A stretch of 64,000 nt of DNA from Alkaliphilus transvaalensis ATCC 700919 (GCF_000621485.1 NZ_KK211287.1:158427-222426); one strand, 5' to 3'; shown: positions 1-8,495, numbered from the stretch's first letter. Program-made: numbers and translations. Notes: a model not told the origin generated them from the letters alone.

Positions 1-176
1 GAAGTTAAAAATCCTCTTAGTAAACTACAGCTTGTAAATACCTTCGCATAAAGTTCCTTCGAAAAATCTGTTTTCATCTCCTTTAAGTTACTCTGTTTTA
101 AAGCTTCTGTTGTGTCCACAATAAAAAATCTGACTTCCTTATCATTGGTTAATAGTTTTATTAAGTTATTCTTCAT
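1..176 (-). CDS. hslO: Hsp33-like redox chaperone, N-terminal part (cut by window edge)
   Basis: Only the first 58 or so codons are in the window and the frame runs off the left edge. The start is an ATG at 176 preceded by AAGGAGGG. The N-terminus carries KEVRFFIVDTTEAL followed by a helix ending in LLRGFL, which matches the opening strand and helix of Hsp33 (VRxxxxxTTELVEEA). Hsp33 is a cytosolic holdase activated by oxidation of four C-terminal zinc cysteines; that part is outside the window, so a redox role here is family knowledge only. A MerR-type promoter lies directly upstream. It could be an Hsp33-like domain of a larger or divergent protein. Confidence 0.6.
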   Translation of the reverse strand, partial: MKNNLIKLLTNDKEVRFFIVDTTEALKQSNLKEMKTDFSKELYAKVFTSCSLLRGFLT

Positions 177-196
177 ACTATTCCCTCCTTAAAAAA

Positions 197-227
197 ATCA
201 TATATCATAACGTAACGTGAGGTTCAA
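197..227 (-). promoter_or_regulatory. MerR-family-type promoter/operator
   Basis: On the minus strand TTGAAC (227-222) and TATGAT (202-197) are separated by 19 bases. The spacer holds the dyad ACGT-T-ACGT. An over-long 19-20 bp spacer with a central dyad is the hallmark of promoters untwisted by MerR activators. The predicted start lies just before the ribosome binding site of the Hsp33-like gene, so the leader would be almost absent. No intact MerR gene is in the window, so the regulator must be elsewhere. Confidence 0.6.
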
Positions 228-286
228 GTATTTTTTTCATTTAGTTTCCCTAAACGTTTGTCTAGGGAACCATAAATCGGCCACAT

Positions 287-370
287 AAAAAAGACTAGAT
301 TTCTCTAGCCCCTAATCCCAACCTATTCCTTTTCTATCAACACCACACACTCTACATGGGAGTTCCCCCC
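287..370 (-). repeat. rumA-like 3' tail remnant A plus terminator
   Basis: Read on the minus strand this spot encodes NSHVECVVLIEKE followed by TAG (323-325). This matches the C-terminus of the intact RlmD at 38803 (HVECVVLITKK). It has no start and is preceded by a stop, so it is a decayed gene end. A short CTAGA-loop-TCTAG hairpin followed by T6 (287-308) looks like its terminator. A separate 7-bp stem (TTCCCTA/TAGGGAA) lies at 246-269. Confidence 0.6.
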
Positions 371-457
371 CTATCTCCTCCTTTTAAATTTAGACGAGAA
401 CTATGAAAAAACTTTTTGGGAAAAGCTGACCCACAGTATTTTCTTATTTTTTAGATT

Positions 458-1165
458 TTAATAGCCAACAAACGTATCTTTTTTTATATTTTTTTGCTTA
501 ATTCCTTTACTTTTCAATAAAGCTTCTATAGCATTAATCATGGATTTTGACCCAACAATAAAGTATTCAGCTTCATTATTATACTTAGTTATAAACTTTT
601 CTATTTCTTCATTTAAATTTTCACGTTTAATTAAATAATTAATTTGGATAGAGAATATTTTACTAACTTTGTCTAGTTCCTCTGTATATATAAACTCTTC
701 TCCACTATCAATGTAAAGCAATCGAATATCATTAGAAATTTCTCCAGAGTTTAATAAAAGGTCTTTTATTAAAGCTCTATAAGGAGTTATTCCTATGCCT
801 CCTGCGATAAACAGTAGGGGCCTTTTATTTTTAGGATAAAAGGATCCAATTGGTCCTCTCATAGATATTTTCATCCCTGGCTGAAGATTTAATAAAGCTT
901 GTTTAAATTCACTTGGTTTTTCACTAATTTTCATCGAAATCCTTATGTGACCTTCGGATGGTATTGAAGCTATACTAAAAGCCCTTGTAGGTTTATTAAC
1001 CTTTGTATGATTTATTGTAAATATCCCATGCTGTCCAGCCTTCCAATTAATTTCTTCTTTCGTTTCAAAGATAAATGTATAAATGTCACCCACTTCACTA
1101 TACTTTTCTTTAAGAGAAATTTCATGTTTTTTTAATATTGATAGAATATCATTTAATAAGCCCAT
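458..1165 (-). CDS. FAD/NAD(P)-binding oxidoreductase (ferredoxin reductase-like)
   Basis: A 235-residue protein with the two-domain ferredoxin-NADP reductase fold: an FAD-binding beta-barrel with the RAFS flavin motif at residues 61-64, then a pyridine-nucleotide domain with GGIGITP at about 122-128. It lacks any cysteine-rich 2Fe-2S extension, so it probably passes electrons between NAD(P)H and a separate flavodoxin, ferredoxin or globin-like partner in the cytosol. The start has GGGAGGG just upstream. It lies 41 bases after a MarR gene on the same strand and is likely its co-transcribed target. The physiological partner cannot be told. Confidence 0.85.
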   Translation of the reverse strand: MGLLNDILSILKKHEISLKEKYSEVGDIYTFIFETKEEINWKAGQHGIFTINHTKVNKPTRAFSIASIPSEGHIRISMKISEKPSEFKQALLNLQPGMKISMRGPIGSFYPKNKRPLLFIAGGIGITPYRALIKDLLLNSGEISNDIRLLYIDSGEEFIYTEELDKVSKIFSIQINYLIKRENLNEEIEKFITKYNNEAEYFIVGSKSMINAIEALLKSKGIKQKNIKKDTFVGY

Positions 1166-1206
1166 TCTCTAATCCCTCCCCTATTTAATAGATTTATATA
1201 ATAACA

Positions 1207-1632
1207 TTATTTTCTCTCTTCACTTAGTATTATATTTGCCTTTTGAATAAGCGCAATCAGTGAATTGAAGTCCTTAGCTCCCATTTTATCTTCTAGTACT
1301 GCTATAGTTTTAAAGTATTCCTCATGTGCTGATGCAACTAATTCCTGTCCTTTCTCAGTTATAGAAACAATATAACTTCTTCCATCAGTAGCGGAAGGAA
1401 CCTTAACCAAATAACCTTTCTTAACCAACTCATTAATCATAGCAGTAACTGAAGGCTTTGCAATTTGAAAAAAATTACTAATCATTAATGGAGTAATAGC
1501 TTCATCATGTTTCTGTATATAAATAAGCACCCCCATCTCACTAGAGCTAATGGGTAACCCTTTTTTTACATTCATTTGCAACCTACAAAACATAGCCATT
1601 TCATCTGCTGCAATAATAAACTTTTCTTGCAT
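1207..1632 (-). CDS. MarR-family transcriptional regulator
   Basis: A 141-residue protein with the MarR winged helix (residues about 30-110), including the recognition-helix segment AKPSVTAMINELVKKGYL and the wing with ATDGRSY before the strand VSITEKGQEL. MarR proteins bind DNA as dimers and release it on binding a phenolic ligand or on oxidation. The gene precedes a flavin oxidoreductase. A palindromic operator sits between it and its start codon, which suggests autorepression of a two-gene operon. Confidence 0.9.
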   Translation of the reverse strand: MQEKFIIAADEMAMFCRLQMNVKKGLPISSSEMGVLIYIQKHDEAITPLMISNFFQIAKPSVTAMINELVKKGYLVKVPSATDGRSYIVSITEKGQELVASAHEEYFKTIAVLEDKMGAKDFNSLIALIQKANIILSEERK

Positions 1633-1651
1633 AATATTCCCTCCTATACAC

Positions 1652-1672
1652 TTAGTTAGTTTAACTAACTAA
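1652..1672. promoter_or_regulatory. Palindromic MarR operator
   Basis: Perfect 9-bp arms TTAGTTAGT and ACTAACTAA surround a 3-base centre. The site lies 20 bases upstream of the MarR start codon, where a bound dimer would block the promoter. Size and position fit MarR sites, and autoregulation is the natural inference. Confidence 0.65.
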
Positions 1673-1809
1673 ATTGTACTATTTAAAATTTCAATCGTCA
1701 ACCTTTTTATGCATTTTATGGATAATATTTAGATTTTCATTATTTATATTATATAAGATGACAAAAGCTGACTCAGAATACATTACGCACCCCTAATCAA
1801 AAACTCCCC

Positions 1810-2169
1810 CTAGGGAATTAGACGTTTCATAACACCATTCTCCATCAGATCACTCATTAAAGCAATCAATTCATCTGCAGTTAAGACTTTACTCTGCCTA
1901 AACCAGTAACTCATAATGCCAATCATAGCTGAAAGAACATACTCTAAAATAAAATCAACTTCTTTAGGATCTAGATTATGGTTTTCAGAAAATGCCTGTA
2001 TTAATATAGGCTTTGTTGAATTTTTAAGTTTGCTTACAAAAGCAGGATTACCGTTATTCCCAAGCAAAGCAGAGATTGGAATGAAAACATACACCAAAGG
2101 AACTATTGATTTGTAGAAGAGTCTTCCCAGTATACTCCTAGTGATGAGCTTAGTTGGCCCAAAACCCAT
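1810..2169 (-). pseudogene. TetR-family regulator, C-terminal remnant
   Basis: This open frame of 119 codons resembles the ligand-binding half of a TetR protein (helices with LFYKSIVPLVYVFIP and a terminal LIALMSDLMENGVMKRLI). No helix-turn-helix lies in front: the frame is closed by a stop close upstream, next to the end of the protease gene. It is best read as a truncated gene. An ATG with weak AAGAAGGA before it exists, so a short protein might still be made, but it could not bind DNA in the normal way. Confidence 0.55.
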
Positions 2170-2215
2170 TCCTAAGAAGGAATTATCTTCAGTTAGACTT
2201 GTAATGCAATCAAGG

Positions 2216-3196
2216 TTAAAATCCTACATTAAATGTCTTTAAGACATATTTAATGGGGTTAAAAAAGCTTTGGTTCTCACTAGCAGCAAAAATCAATCCC
2301 ACTGCCCTTCCAAAACTGTCTAGTACAAGAGAACCACTGTCACCGGGACGGCTAATCCTTTCGGAGATAATCTGATCATCAAACAAAGCAGTTATAGTTT
2401 CGTCGAGACGGGATCTTACTACTACAAAAGCGTGTACCTGCCTTATATAGCCATCAGTAACTCCGGTTGACGCCCCACTTTTAAAAACATGCATTCCTAT
2501 AACAGCATCAGTTACACCCAGAACTGGACCCAAGCCTAATATTAAATCTGTAACGAGAAAGGGCTTTAATGGAATGGCTAAAGCTGCATCTATCAAGTTT
2601 ATAGGAACTCCAGGTCCATATTTTTCTGAAGGAATCCATAAAATTGGTGAAAAGGCTGCCAGCCTAGCAATTACTTCATTATCTCTACCGCCATAAAGCC
2701 ATCCTGGTTGTAAAATAATATCACCAATAGCAGCGCGGGTATCCAACCCATTGGTGTTATTGGCAATCACATGATTGTTGCTTAAAATGGCTATGCCACC
2801 AGGAAAAGATCCCTTCACAACAGCTCCAAATGTTCCAGAACTCACTCGGAAGTGACTAATACTTACCCCGGGAGGGGCTGGTCGGACTTTTGATTTACGA
2901 ATATCGGTTACTTCCATGTCAGTAGACTGATCCTCGATGGCCCTCTTATTTGAGTCTCCCAATATTATTTTACCTATCTCAACCACATCAGTAGGAATAC
3001 CATCCAGGTATTCAGGAATCATTCCCTGCTGATCAACTTCAGTCCTTGTTAACTTTTTTTCAACGCCCACCACTATAGCCAGTTGCTTAGTATCTTTTTT
3101 ATTCACAGACTTGTAACCTATCCCTACAGAAACCACGCCTGGAATGCTAATCAATTGAAATTTATATTTTTCCTTAACAGATAATAATGGGTACAT
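2216..3196 (-). CDS. Trypsin-like serine protease
   Basis: I chose the ATG at 3196 because AAAGGAG lies 9 bases before it; a longer frame to 3262 has no ribosome binding site. The 326-residue product has a clear S1-fold triad: His in SNNHVIA (about 142), Asp in NLIDAALAIP (about 203) and Ser in RPGDSGSLV (about 287). There is no signal peptide. The N-terminal segment with GVVSVGIGYK is shared by a family of uncharacterised clostridial trypsin-like proteins. It lies directly downstream of a radical SAM peptide maturase, separated by a terminator-like hairpin. A role in cutting the leader of the nearby precursor is possible but unproven. Confidence 0.8.
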   Translation of the reverse strand: MYPLLSVKEKYKFQLISIPGVVSVGIGYKSVNKKDTKQLAIVVGVEKKLTRTEVDQQGMIPEYLDGIPTDVVEIGKIILGDSNKRAIEDQSTDMEVTDIRKSKVRPAPPGVSISHFRVSSGTFGAVVKGSFPGGIAILSNNHVIANNTNGLDTRAAIGDIILQPGWLYGGRDNEVIARLAAFSPILWIPSEKYGPGVPINLIDAALAIPLKPFLVTDLILGLGPVLGVTDAVIGMHVFKSGASTGVTDGYIRQVHAFVVVRSRLDETITALFDDQIISERISRPGDSGSLVLDSFGRAVGLIFAASENQSFFNPIKYVLKTFNVGF

Positions 3197-3296
3197 AGTT
3201 ATTAACTCCTTTTGGTTACTCATAGATATGAAGCCATTTGGTGTTAAATATATACTATTCATCTATTATCAGTAAGTGACTAAATTTTTTCAGGGA

Positions 3297-3372
3297 AAAC
3301 TCTGAGATTAATGGATAAAGGTATGGCTATATATTTTGAGTTTCAATCCCTTTATCAAGCTTTTCTCAGAGT
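3297..3372 (-). terminator. Hairpin after the radical SAM maturase gene
   Basis: The arms ACTCTGAGA and TCTCAGAGT enclose a second imperfect stem (ATAAAGG/CCTTTAT) and are followed by TTTTCCC on the minus strand. It lies in the 190-base gap between maturase and protease genes and probably reduces read-through. Confidence 0.5.
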
Positions 3373-3387
3373 CAATTTCCCCTTCTT

Positions 3388-4737
3388 TTATACGGCATTA
3401 TTCACTGTTTCCTCAACTTTTTTCATAGCTTCTTCCCTTTCTTTATAAAATATGGGAAGCTCATTATGCAAAAGAGTTTTAACAGAATAACACACAGGCT
3501 TGAAAAAATCATCACTATCGGCTAATTTTAAAGGACAACCTCCTCCGCAAAGAAGAGAATATGTACAATCCCTGCATTCGGAAATTTTTTCAATATTACG
3601 GTTATGTATTGAGTTTTCCTTAAGTTCAATAAAAGGATGATACTTTCCGATAGAAAAGTGCTCCTTGCCAACACATCCCAAACATGGATAAATAACGCCA
3701 TAGGGGTCAAATACCATACCATCTACATGGGCGTAGCAATAGGAGTACAAAGGATTCACCTTTCTACCATATACTAAGTGGTCCAGTAATGAATTCTTTT
3801 TAGTTATAAAATCGTTTATTTTCTCCCTATCCTCGTAGGAATACGTTATGTCCGAATGATATATTTCCGTCAATATATCAATTCGCTCCTTCTGAGAGTC
3901 TCCAATTAATGTAGTCAATTCAAAGGATAAATTGTCCTTATATCCTGAAAACCTCTCAAGTAGTTCTTCCCTTAAGTTAATTCCTCCCTCGTAATTACTT
4001 TTATCAAGATTCATTCTAATTCGGATATTTATACCACTTTCTAAACACTTCTCTACACCATCTATAATTTTTTTAAAGGTAGGCTTTCCATTAGCTAAGA
4101 CCCTCCTGCTATTGTGGGTCTCTTCACTACCATCCAAAGTGATCAAAACTTGAGAAATATTTATAGTCAAGAGCAAATCAAGAAATTCTGTCAGATAATA
4201 CCCATTGGTAAATATTTGATATGTTTTATCGGGGGCTTTATTAAAAAGATATTCCAAAACAGGTCTAGTTTTTGGAAGCAATGGCTCTCCTCCAAAAACA
4301 CATATTTCCTTCACTCCCTCACCTGCAAGCTTAAGGGCGGCATCAATTTGTTCTGGAGTTATGATCTCTTTTTTTATATAGGCTTCACCCTCAAAGCAAT
4401 AGGGACATCGGAAGTTGCAGTTATATGTCATCACAAAGGTGATTGCCCTTTGGTCTTTTTGCCTTTGAAGGTGCTGGTTGCGCAATACCTTCAAAATTTC
4501 ATTCTTTATGCCTACTTCCTCTTCGTGGCTATTTACCAAATATCCTCTAGATTGGAGATTACTTAATAACTCAGCCTCCAAATCATTCTCTGTTACAATC
4601 TCTTCACAAGCCTGCCACTTTGATAAGGTTTCGTAAATAGGGGCATCAATTTCATCCATAGTACCTGTTAAAGAGTTTATCAACAGTTTTTTATCATCGT
4701 GTATATCTACAAATATCATGTGTTTTATTAATTTCAT
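3388..4737 (-). CDS. Radical SAM/SPASM peptide maturase
   Basis: This 449-residue enzyme has, in order, an N-terminal region of about 80 residues that looks like a peptide-recognition (RRE/PqqD-like) domain, the radical SAM cluster motif CNFRCPYC near residue 107, a TIM-barrel core, and a C-terminal SPASM region with CYAH, CLGC and CRDCTYSLLCGGGC for auxiliary Fe-S clusters. Such enzymes install thioether or carbon-carbon cross-links in ribosomally made peptides. Its start follows GGGAGGTAGAGGA. A 39-residue Cys-ending precursor gene is encoded just upstream, so the two form a RiPP cassette. The exact maturase class cannot be assigned by eye. Confidence 0.88.
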   Translation of the reverse strand: MKLIKHMIFVDIHDDKKLLINSLTGTMDEIDAPIYETLSKWQACEEIVTENDLEAELLSNLQSRGYLVNSHEEEVGIKNEILKVLRNQHLQRQKDQRAITFVMTYNCNFRCPYCFEGEAYIKKEIITPEQIDAALKLAGEGVKEICVFGGEPLLPKTRPVLEYLFNKAPDKTYQIFTNGYYLTEFLDLLLTINISQVLITLDGSEETHNSRRVLANGKPTFKKIIDGVEKCLESGINIRIRMNLDKSNYEGGINLREELLERFSGYKDNLSFELTTLIGDSQKERIDILTEIYHSDITYSYEDREKINDFITKKNSLLDHLVYGRKVNPLYSYCYAHVDGMVFDPYGVIYPCLGCVGKEHFSIGKYHPFIELKENSIHNRNIEKISECRDCTYSLLCGGGCPLKLADSDDFFKPVCYSVKTLLHNELPIFYKEREEAMKKVEETVNNAV

Positions 4738-4917
4738 TCCTCTACCTCCCTAAACCTGATTGTTATCTTAAAGAAGTCTCACCCTTGCCGGCAATGCCTC
4801 ATATATACTCTAAATACCCAGTAGCTTTGCTAATTTTATGACGCCATATAGTTTCTCAGCAAATTCCATGGCCATACCATAGTAATCAAAATGTTTGACA
4901 GAATGGTATCTGTGGAA

Positions 4918-4965
4918 AAACCCTTCTATCACTAAACATTTTAGGTTGTTGTGATAGAAGGGTTT
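4918..4965 (-). terminator. Strong hairpin between RiPP precursor and maturase genes
   Basis: A perfect 15-bp stem (arm AAACCCTTCTATCAC) with an 18-base loop and T-rich flanks on both strands. It lies after the precursor gene and before the maturase, so it probably terminates most transcripts and gives much more precursor mRNA than maturase mRNA, a common RiPP layout. The 180 bases between it and the maturase contain no convincing gene. Confidence 0.7.
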
Positions 4966-5029
4966 CATAATTTAGCTTCTTTGGAAACAAATATTAAGTA
5001 AGTCATTAAGCTAAACTACTTTAATAAGC

Positions 5030-5149
5030 TTAGCAAGCACAGCAGTAGTGTGAACCAATAGCTACCATTTGTCCTAAATGTGCTCTTTCTTGATTCTCAG
5101 CTAAGTCTTGTAAATTCCAACCAGCTTCAATAATAGGCTTCATTTTCAT
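5030..5149 (-). CDS. RiPP precursor peptide ending in CCAC
   Basis: A 39-residue peptide starting at the ATG at 5149, seven bases after AGGAGGT. A longer frame exists but has no ribosome binding site. The charged N-terminal part (PIIEAGWNLQDLAENQE) looks like a leader, and the last residues GSHYCCAC form a compact core with three cysteines plus His and Tyr. It is followed by a terminator hairpin and then a radical SAM/SPASM maturase, the usual order for a thioether-type peptide. I do not recognise a named family. The leader-core border is not evident; the trypsin-like protease nearby could be involved. Confidence 0.78.
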   Translation of the reverse strand: MKMKPIIEAGWNLQDLAENQERAHLGQMVAIGSHYCCAC

Positions 5150-5214
5150 AGTTTTCACCTCCTTGGTATGGCACAAAGTGCCATCGTAATTCGCTATACC
5201 ATGGTATATGTGAA

Positions 5215-5243
5215 TTATATAAAAGTAATCATTAAAAGTCAAG
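5215..5243 (-). promoter_or_regulatory. Near-consensus promoter of the RiPP precursor
   Basis: TTGACT (5243-5238) and TATAAT (5220-5215) are 17 bases apart. The 65-base leader that follows contains the palindrome TATACCATGGTATA and a GGCAC-TTT-GTGCC hairpin just before the ribosome binding site, which could affect translation or mRNA stability. Confidence 0.7.
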
Positions 5244-5343
5244 ATATATATTGAAAATTTAGAATTTTTTTCTATTTTTTACATTTACTTTATATACTGT
5301 CGAAATGTTATCTTTTTAAACTGTTTAGAGTTCTAGTTTACCT

Positions 5344-5377
5344 AAAAAAATAACCTTCCCCACTAATGGGGAAAGCC
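5344..5377 (-). terminator. Terminator after the ABC permease fragment
   Basis: The stem CTTTCCCC/GGGGAAGG is followed on the minus strand by TTATTTTTTT. It ends transcription coming from 5414. Confidence 0.7.
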
Positions 5378-5413
5378 ATCTATTTTCTTTATAACTTGAC
5401 CACCTTCGGTGAG

Positions 5414-6109
5414 TCAATCATAAAGTATAAAAAACATGTTCAAAACTGATAGTAATATCAAATGTATACTTAGTTCATTTACTGCTGAATAAGCAATAAC
5501 AACCACAAGGCTTATAATGTAACCGGGAATAAACAGCATTTTGCATTGTATATTAAGTACTTTCCTATCTTCTAATGGCATAACCTTAAGAAGCCAATAA
5601 CGTTTTTTCCAAAGATTTTTATCCTTAGTTGTTTCAGCCGGTATAAAGAGTATTGAGACAGTGATAATATTAAATATTGTTGCCACCGTTACTAATAAAG
5701 AAACGCCTATCAAGGGACTGTTGGAAAATAAGCCACCATATATAAAAGTAAATATCGTGAACAAATAAAACAAAAGCATAAAAGCTGAACCCATAAGCAT
5801 TTCATGATTTCTAATTGCCATCTTCCACTCACTTTTTATCCATTCGATTATTTCATTACTATTTCGATCTTTGTAGTTATCAGATGCCACTTCTCTCTTT
5901 TTACTAACTTGGGATTCAATAAGCTGGTTTTTTGCCCACCCTTCAAAAAATAGTTTTTTTGATATTATAAATGCAATGGATATGAATAATAAGGATGTTA
6001 TCAATAAAAATAATATAGCATATGAAGCCCCCTCTCCAATCACTGCAGAGTAAAAAAGTCTTATACCCGCTGTCACCGGAATTATTTCAGAGATCCATGG
6101 TTTTTCCAA
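5414..6109 (-). pseudogene. ABC exporter membrane subunit, C-terminal part
   Basis: A 231-codon hydrophobic frame with about six membrane segments (for example ASYAILFLLITSLLFISIAF and a final LILLSVLNMFFIL). It resembles the C-terminal half of ABC exporter permeases that are usually above 500 residues. It opens at a TTG without a ribosome binding site, with stops just upstream, and no ATPase gene is adjacent. I therefore read it as a 5'-truncated gene. A functional half-size permease cannot be excluded. About 200 bases upstream hold nothing I recognise. Confidence 0.55.
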
Positions 6110-6317
6110 AAATTCTATTATTTTTTAATATAACTAGTAGGTATATCTATACTTACATTGTTGTAATCTTAGAGTTTCCTATTTTTAACAGGTTGCATAT
6201 AAAAAGCGCTCATAACCTATTTCCGCTACATTTTTCATTAATTCTCCATTTACCAAAGGGCAATATTAGCAATAACTATCTGTTAATGGCCATTTAGCCT
6301 ACTGCTTTTTAAAAATA

Positions 6318-6905
6318 TCATAAGTTTTCATATACCACTAAACCATGATTAATACAATAAGCATATAGTTTGCCACCAATAGTTATTGGAAACCTACAAG
6401 TAGGACTCTGCTCTGGATACAAACGATTTAGAAATACCCTATCACTTTTTACACAAGCAACAAAAGAAATATAATGTTCTTTAGTCATAGGATGGTCAAA
6501 GGTAACATAGTAATCCATGTCCATTTCTTCTACTGTAATTTTTGGTGCGGTAAGTTGATCCATAGGCATGATACGCTCCAATTTTCTTCCACAGCAAAAG
6601 ATAGAGGCGCTTCCCGTGCTAACCAGAATATTTCCACAGGAAGGACAAACATAAAAGCGAGCTCTGTCAATATTTCCGTTGTCTGGCTTGTTAGGTGTAA
6701 TTTCACCCTCCATCATTGATTTCATATCAACTCCTAAAATAGCAGATAGTTCTGGCCACAGGGATAGATCAGGGCAGCCTAAGCCACATTCCCACTTGGA
6801 AACCGTCTTATTTTGAATACCTAACGCATCTGCAATATTTTTCTGGGTAAGTTTTTTTTCTTTTCGTAGCTTGGCAATCAACTTGCCTATTTTCACACAA
6901 TCCAT
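6318..6905 (-). CDS. HTH regulator fused to a desulfoferrodoxin-like domain
   Basis: The start is set at the ATG at 6905: GGAGGT lies 8 bases before it and itself contains the upstream in-frame ATG at 6920. Residues 1-60 form an XRE helix-turn-helix (KLTQKNIADALGIQNKTVSKWE). After a linker come CPSCGN and CCGRKLE, a possible four-cysteine metal knot, then a beta-rich part with DHPMTKEHYI and a final YCINHGL. That order resembles desulfoferrodoxin, a non-heme-iron superoxide reductase with a Cys4 domain and His/Cys iron ligands. A metal- or superoxide-sensing regulator is a reasonable inference. It stands alone, without an obvious adjacent target. Confidence 0.75.
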   Translation of the reverse strand: MDCVKIGKLIAKLRKEKKLTQKNIADALGIQNKTVSKWECGLGCPDLSLWPELSAILGVDMKSMMEGEITPNKPDNGNIDRARFYVCPSCGNILVSTGSASIFCCGRKLERIMPMDQLTAPKITVEEMDMDYYVTFDHPMTKEHYISFVACVKSDRVFLNRLYPEQSPTCRFPITIGGKLYAYCINHGLVVYENL

Positions 6906-7069
6906 ATCTTCTACCTCCATTTCTGCTTAGTATAACATACTTACAGAAACCTTGCGTTTATTTGTACCAATATTACTGTAAGCTGCTTCAAATCAACTAT
7001 ATCCAATAGTTATCTCCATTTCTGCCGTCTATACGATCATAATTCTTTGACACCACAACTGTTTTTAAT

Positions 7070-7414
7070 TCATTTCCATATCCTTCCTGCATTGGGATTA
7101 GCAACTAAACACTGCGTCTTTAAACTTTCTAGTTCTGCTGTATGATCTTCCTTTGGGTCATCATACTTTAACACTTTGATAACTGATAGTTCAAAGTTTT
7201 CTCTACCATATTCATTCCAGAGTTCCTGTAATCGTTTATTGGGATGCCATTTGGCTGCTAATTTTACATTAATACTGTTGAAGTCCGCTTTCGTATCTTT
7301 AGAAATCCCTAAAAATACATCACCAGTTTCTTTGCAGCAGTAAGATATTACACCCATTTCGGGCTGTCTGTTTTTATAGGCTTCCAAAAGTTCTTTTTTT
7401 CTTTTAATATCCAT
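7070..7414 (-). CDS. GIY-YIG-like family protein
   Basis: A protein of 114 residues from the ATG at 7414, which has GAGGTG six bases upstream. Residues 20-110 resemble the small clostridial GIY-YIG-like family: GVISYCCKETGDVFLGIS, then KLAAKWHPNKRLQELWNEYG and a C-terminal NPNAGRIW. Classical GIY-YIG nucleases use a Tyr pair, Arg and Glu. Here the first strand reads GVISY rather than GIYYI, so nuclease activity is doubtful. No operon partner is evident. Confidence 0.7.
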   Translation of the reverse strand: MDIKRKKELLEAYKNRQPEMGVISYCCKETGDVFLGISKDTKADFNSINVKLAAKWHPNKRLQELWNEYGRENFELSVIKVLKYDDPKEDHTAELESLKTQCLVANPNAGRIWK

Positions 7415-7557
7415 TGTCATCACCTCGACTTTATTATATACTCATATGTTTAAAAACATAATCCACGCTCTGTAGACCATATATAGCATCCATTATTCAA
7501 AAGCATTATTGCAAAAGTATTTTTATGTTATATCTTTGATTAATATGTACATCTATT

Positions 7558-7658
7558 CTGTCAACTCAGTCCTATTAAGTTTAGGCTCATTTTTCACCTA
7601 AAAAAACCCTCGATATGTTTCCATGAAGGTATATCGAGGGCTAAAGTCGAGAGGACAG
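7558..7658. repeat. 101-bp element with CTGTC/GACAG ends, copy 1
   Basis: This stretch matches 38655-38753, the 3' flank of rlmD, over its whole length: CTGTCAACTCA at one end, CCCTCGATATGTT in the middle, AGTCG and GACAG at the other end. The ends are inverted (CTGTC...GACAG) and the interior holds a perfect 10-bp terminator stem (7608-7617 with 7631-7640) followed by T7 on the minus strand. Here it ends three bases after the stop of the chemotaxis-type gene, which it probably terminates. It may be a mobile terminator cassette or a relic of the rumA flank. Confidence 0.65.
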
Positions 7659-7664
7659 AAAAAG

Positions 7665-8495
7665 CTATAGTTTTTTAGATAACTCCAAAAGTTCAAATGA
7701 AAGATTTCTTAATTCTTGCCCATTCCTAGCAACTAGCTCTGTCTGAGCAGCTTGTTCTTCGCTAATAGCTGCAAAATTTAATATTATATCATAAATTTTG
7801 TTTATATCTACTGATATCTTTTTTAATGTGCTATTAATTTCATCTGATGATTTTTTACTGTTTTGAGCAAGTTTTCTAATCTCATTAGCTACAACTGCAA
7901 ATCCCTTCCCCTGTTCACCAGCTCTTGCTGATTCGATAGCAGCATTTAATCCCAATAGATTTGTAGTATCTGCTACTGACTTTACATATTCTATAACTTC
8001 GTCTAACTTAGCAATTTCTTCACGAATAGCTGTAATTTCACTATTCATAACTTGTGCATCAGAAGCTACTTCCTGCATACTCTCTGCTAACTCCTCTGAA
8101 GAGAGCATTAATTCATCTGAAAAATTTTTAAGTCGGTTAGACATACACATTACATTATCTTCATTTTCTCTAGAATTACAAATAGTAAGGGCTCCCACAA
8201 CATTCCCAGTTGCTTCATTGATTAAAGGGAAACTCTCAATCATCACAGCAACTCCATATTTTTCTTTAGGATATGCAACAATTTGTTTTTTTCTTTGTTT
8301 CATTGCTTCTCTTACTGCGCCACCTTCAGGTGGAGCCGTACCTTCCATAATGTTCAATTGAAATCTTGTAGAATTTTTAACTATAACATGTTTTTCTGTA
8401 TCATCCAATATTACTGTTGCATTAGGAAAAGCTGTAACATAAGCACCAAAGCTATTTCTAATTAAATCAAAAAATTGTGTATCTACTGAAGACAT
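7665..8495 (-). CDS. Soluble methyl-accepting chemotaxis-type receptor
   Basis: A 276-residue protein with no membrane segment. Residues about 1-115 resemble a PAS/cache-like sensor; residues 120-276 are an MCP signalling coiled coil, with the hairpin tip [31 protein letters not shown] well conserved. Such proteins cluster with CheA/CheW in the cytoplasm and respond to internal cues. The bundle is short, like the stand-alone cytosolic receptors common in clostridia. AGAGGAG precedes the ATG. It is monocistronic, ending in the repeat-borne terminator at 7608-7640. Confidence 0.85.
   Translation of the reverse strand: MSSVDTQFFDLIRNSFGAYVTAFPNATVILDDTEKHVIVKNSTRFQLNIMEGTAPPEGGAVREAMKQRKKQIVAYPKEKYGVAVMIESFPLINEATGNVVGALTICNSRENEDNVMCMSNRLKNFSDELMLSSEELAESMQEVASDAQVMNSEITAIREEIAKLDEVIEYVKSVADTTNLLGLNAAIESARAGEQGKGFAVVANEIRKLAQNSKKSSDEINSTLKKISVDINKIYDIILNFAAISEEQAAQTELVARNGQELRNLSFELLELSKKL

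Noticed and set aside
246-269. TTCCCTA/TAGGGAA hairpin as a terminator
   Set aside because: No T run follows on either strand close to the stem, so its role is unclear.
4114-4566. A 150-codon plus-strand frame inside the radical SAM gene
   Set aside because: It lies fully within a strongly supported gene and shows no family pattern.
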